From NCBI GenBank assembly GCA_013138705.1, contig WTCF01000131.1, forward strand, positions 1-7,827: 7,827 nucleotides of DNA. The letters are read 5' to 3'. The DNA comes from Deltaproteobacteria bacterium (GTDB lineage Bacteria; Desulfobacterota; Dissulfuribacteria; Dissulfuribacterales; UBA3076). Of this stretch, positions 5,401-7,827 are shown piece by piece. Below the pieces are notes generated by a model. It was not told where the DNA came from. It saw only the letters and a list, made by a program, of their open reading frames with translations, and did no database searches. The position numbers and the translations under genes are program-made. Numbering within the stretch: position 1 is the first letter of the stretch; each line of letters starts with the position of its first letter.

Positions 5401-6912
5401 ATGAAACCAAGGAAAAAATCAAGCAAATCCGGCAATTGCCAGATTGTAATCAACATGGAGGCACCGGAGGAATGCCGGATAGGCCTTCTGGAGAATGGAC
5501 GTCTTGAGGCCTTTGATATTGAAACATTCTCCCACACCCAGACCAGGGGTAACCTTTATAAAGGTCGAATAGTAAAAATAGAGCCAAGCCTACATGCGGC
5601 TTTTGTTGATATCGGCCTTCCCAGAAATGGCTATCTGCCCTTAGCTGATATACACCCTGAATACTATGGATATGCTGAAAACAAAAAACGTATCCATGAA
5701 TTCATAAAAAAGGACCAGGACATTCTTGTACAGATAGTCAAGGAAGAGACCCATATAAAGGGATCTGCGATAACAACTTATCTGTCAATCCCAGCGAGGT
5801 ACCTGGTGCTGATGCCCGGTACTGCTCAAGTAGGTGTGTCCAGAAAAATTGAGGATGAGGAGGAACGTCAAAGGCTTAAGCAGATCTTAAAGGCATGCAA
5901 GTTGCCGGAAGGTGTGGGACTTATTGCCCGGACAGTCGCTGAAGGCGTTCCAAAAGTAGAGATACAGAAGGATCTCAGGTACTTGGCACGATTCTGGAGC
6001 AACTTAAGAAAAAAGGCCCAGTCCGCTCAGGCCCCGGCCCTGATTTATAGAGACCGTGATCTGGTAAAACGATTTCTGAGGGATTATCTCACAAGTGATG
6101 TCGAGGAAATTTTGGTGGACCGGCAGGAGGTCTATGATAATATTAAGGCTTTTCTTCGCATCATTGCCCCACGACAGGTAGCCACTGTACGTTTATACCA
6201 AGGCGACGTCCCCATTTTTTCACACTTCGATCTTGAGACTCTGATAGAACAAGTATATCAGCCCAATGTTCGCCTGCCTTCCGGAGCGCATATTGTTATA
6301 GAGCCAACCGAGGCCCTGGTGTCTATAGATGTGAATTCCGGGAAAAACATCAGGGGGAAAAATATTGAGGAAACCGCACTAAAGACCAATTTGGAGGCTG
6401 CAGAGGAAATAGCCAGACAACTGCGTCTCAGGGACCTCGGAGGAATAATAGTTATTGATTTTATTGATATGCGTAACAGGGCCTACAGACAACAGGTGGA
6501 AAAGCGCATGAGGAATTGCCTCAAAAAGGATCGCGCCAGGACGGAAATTGCCAGGATTTCACGGTTTGGTGTTCTTGAACTGGTGCGCCAGAAGATTCGC
6601 TCTCCTGTGCAACTAGGCAGTTATTGCTCCTGCCCCTACTGCCATGGAAGGGGGGTGGTGATGTCTGCGGAGGCCCTTGCGCTGGCGGACTTGAGAAGAA
6701 TCAGTGCTCATCTGGCAGGTAGTAATGAAAAGAATTCCGAGCAGCTTGTGCTGGAGGCCCCGCCTCAGGTTGTCTCATACCTGCTTAACCGTAAGCGCTT
6801 AGAACTCTATAACCTTGAAAAAAACTTTGATGTTGAAATCAGGGTGGAAGCTAATCCGAATCTCGGGCTGGAAGAACATAAGCTGTATTCGAAAACCGCG
6901 GAAACCAGTTAA
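5401..6912 (+). CDS. rng: Ribonuclease E/G family endoribonuclease (RNase G type)
   Basis: This 503-residue single-strand-specific endoribonuclease matches RNase G in length (E. coli 489 aa). It lacks the long C-terminal scaffold of RNase E. It would act in rRNA maturation and mRNA turnover. Domains in order are a short basic leader (MKPRKK), the N-terminal strand with an inserted S1 domain (about 48-130; NLYKGRIVKI and AAFVDIG inside it), a 5'-sensor/RNase H-like region, then the DNase I-like catalytic part. The metal ligands are Asp310 and Asn312 in SIDVNSG and Asp353 in VIDFIDM. They have the same 43-residue separation as Asp303 and Asp346 of E. coli RNase E. The zinc-link motif CPYC (411-414) matches CPRC 404-407 of RNase E, with a further Cys409 just before it. 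All catalytic residues are present. It lies between the radical SAM gene (18 nt upstream) and hisC (44 nt downstream) and is likely in one transcript with them. Confidence 0.96.
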   Translation: MKPRKKSSKSGNCQIVINMEAPEECRIGLLENGRLEAFDIETFSHTQTRGNLYKGRIVKIEPSLHAAFVDIGLPRNGYLPLADIHPEYYGYAENKKRIHEFIKKDQDILVQIVKEETHIKGSAITTYLSIPARYLVLMPGTAQVGVSRKIEDEEERQRLKQILKACKLPEGVGLIARTVAEGVPKVEIQKDLRYLARFWSNLRKKAQSAQAPALIYRDRDLVKRFLRDYLTSDVEEILVDRQEVYDNIKAFLRIIAPRQVATVRLYQGDVPIFSHFDLETLIEQVYQPNVRLPSGAHIVIEPTEALVSIDVNSGKNIRGKNIEETALKTNLEAAEEIARQLRLRDLGGIIVIDFIDMRNRAYRQQVEKRMRNCLKKDRARTEIARISRFGVLELVRQKIRSPVQLGSYCSCPYCHGRGVVMSAEALALADLRRISAHLAGSNEKNSEQLVLEAPPQVVSYLLNRKRLELYNLEKNFDVEIRVEANPNLGLEEHKLYSKTAETS

Positions 6913-6944
6913 GTTTGGGTAACAGAAATGCATGGGTTCACATT

Positions 6945-6949
6945 AAGGA
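6945..6949 (+). promoter_or_regulatory. Shine-Dalgarno of hisC
   Basis: AAGGA ends 7 nt before ATG 6957, a standard spacing. It supports this start over any downstream ATG. Confidence 0.75.
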
Positions 6950-6956
6950 TCATTAC

Positions 6957-7827
6957 ATGTTTAATAAATCAAAGCCTTTATCTTTTGAAGTCCCGGAATA
7001 TCTCACAAGCCTTGTCCCTTATCCTCCAGGTAAACCCCTTGAGGAACTCGAAAGGGAGTATGGGATAAAGGATCCTATCAAACTTGCCTCTAATGAAAAT
7101 TTATTTGGGCCGTCTTCAAAGGCCCAAGAGGCCATAAGGAATGCCATATCTTCTTTGCACCGCTATCCCGATGGTAGTGGCTACTACCTCAAGGAGAAGA
7201 TTGCCGGGTTGTTGGGAGTGTCTTCTGAGGAGATAGTACTTGGCAACGGATCCAACGAGTTGATAGATTTTCTGATAAGGGTTTTCATTCGACCAGGGTA
7301 TGAAGCTATAAGCAGTGATCCGAGCTTTCTGGTATATTGTAAGATGGTGCAGGCCGTGGGCGGAAGCAATGTAGTCATTCCCCTTTCAGAGTACCGTCAC
7401 GACCTTGAGAACATATCACGGGCAGTTACACCGAAAACCCGCCTGATCTTTCTGGATAATCCCAACAATCCTGCGGGCACGGTCATTCACAGGGCAGACT
7501 TCGATGCATTTCTGGAAGATCTTCCGGATCATTTACTGGTAGTCCTGGATGAGGCCTACATGGAGTTCGTGAGGACTGAGCATACTCCAAAGGCAGTGGA
7601 ATATATGAAGCAGGACAGGAGGGTCATAGCCCTTCGGACCTTTTCAAAGGCCTATGGTCTGGCCGGACTCCGGGTGGGCTATGGAGTGATGGACAGAGAG
7701 GTGGCCAAATATCTGGAGCGGGTCCGGCAGCCCTTTAATGTCAATACCATGGCCCAGGCAGGGGCCCTTGCGGCCCTGGATGACCATCAACACCTTAAAA
7801 AGACCGTTGATGCCGTGTGGCAGGGCA
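6957..7827 (+). CDS. hisC: Histidinol-phosphate aminotransferase, 3' end outside window
   Basis: The reading frame runs open from ATG 6957 to the right edge, giving 290 residues of a protein usually about 350-370 long. It is truncated by the window and not visibly broken. HisC is a PLP-dependent fold-type I aminotransferase that converts imidazole acetol phosphate and glutamate to histidinol phosphate and 2-oxoglutarate in histidine synthesis. Motifs seen are the substrate-loop SNENLFGPS (45-53), RYPDGSG (69-75), GNGSNELI (96-103) for PLP phosphate contacts, DNPNNPAGT (167-175), DEAYMEF (198-204) with the PLP-pyridine Asp198, and TFSKAYGLAGLRVGY (228-242) with the Schiff-base Lys231 and Arg239. 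The SNEN and YPDG motifs favour HisC over other class I/II aminotransferases, though some HisC-like enzymes also use aromatic amino acids. It follows RNase G by 44 nt and has its own Shine-Dalgarno. No other his gene is in view, so it is outside a his operon as far as can be seen. Confidence 0.95.
   Translation, partial: MFNKSKPLSFEVPEYLTSLVPYPPGKPLEELEREYGIKDPIKLASNENLFGPSSKAQEAIRNAISSLHRYPDGSGYYLKEKIAGLLGVSSEEIVLGNGSNELIDFLIRVFIRPGYEAISSDPSFLVYCKMVQAVGGSNVVIPLSEYRHDLENISRAVTPKTRLIFLDNPNNPAGTVIHRADFDAFLEDLPDHLLVVLDEAYMEFVRTEHTPKAVEYMKQDRRVIALRTFSKAYGLAGLRVGYGVMDREVAKYLERVRQPFNVNTMAQAGALAALDDHQHLKKTVDAVWQG

Overview
This is mostly a housekeeping stretch of a bacterial chromosome. By eye it is of intermediate G+C content. 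It carries six complete genes and a seventh cut by the right edge, and I see no mobile genes, CRISPR array, tRNA or rRNA. An RpoH-type sigma factor, the Der GTPase, a D-Ala-D-Ala ligase and an RNase E/G mark it as a walled bacterium. The radical SAM - RNase G - hisC order, the form of the sigma factor and a GACAGGATAAACAGGAT-type intergenic repeat remind me of Desulfobacterota (former Deltaproteobacteria). That placement is an inference from memory and has not been checked.

Layout: on the minus strand, a DJ-1/YajL-like gene (1532 to 975) is followed after 22 nt by a sigma-32 gene (952 to 2), probably as one operon. A divergent region of about 250 bp (1533-1785) separates them from der on the plus strand (1786-3174). 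der converges on ddl (minus, 4133-3195) with only 20 nt between the stops. A 310-bp divergent region (4134-4443) then leads to a plus-strand set: a radical SAM protein with a winged-helix tail (4444-5382), RNase G (5401-6912) and hisC (6957 to beyond 7827), with gaps of 18 and 44 nt.

Functionally the genes cover stress-responsive transcription and protein quality control (sigma-32, DJ-1), ribosome assembly (Der), peptidoglycan precursor synthesis (Ddl), RNA processing (RNase G) and histidine biosynthesis (HisC). The radical SAM protein has no function I can assign.

I do not see a clear undescribed system. The parts least explained are in the 4134-4443 intergenic region. It holds three consecutive short perfect inverted repeats, a long imperfect hairpin whose irregular pairs are all G-U on the plus strand, and a small GC hairpin that could cover the only ribosome-binding-like sequence of the radical SAM gene. 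In the coding regions, the first G domain of Der has NNVD where NKxD is expected.
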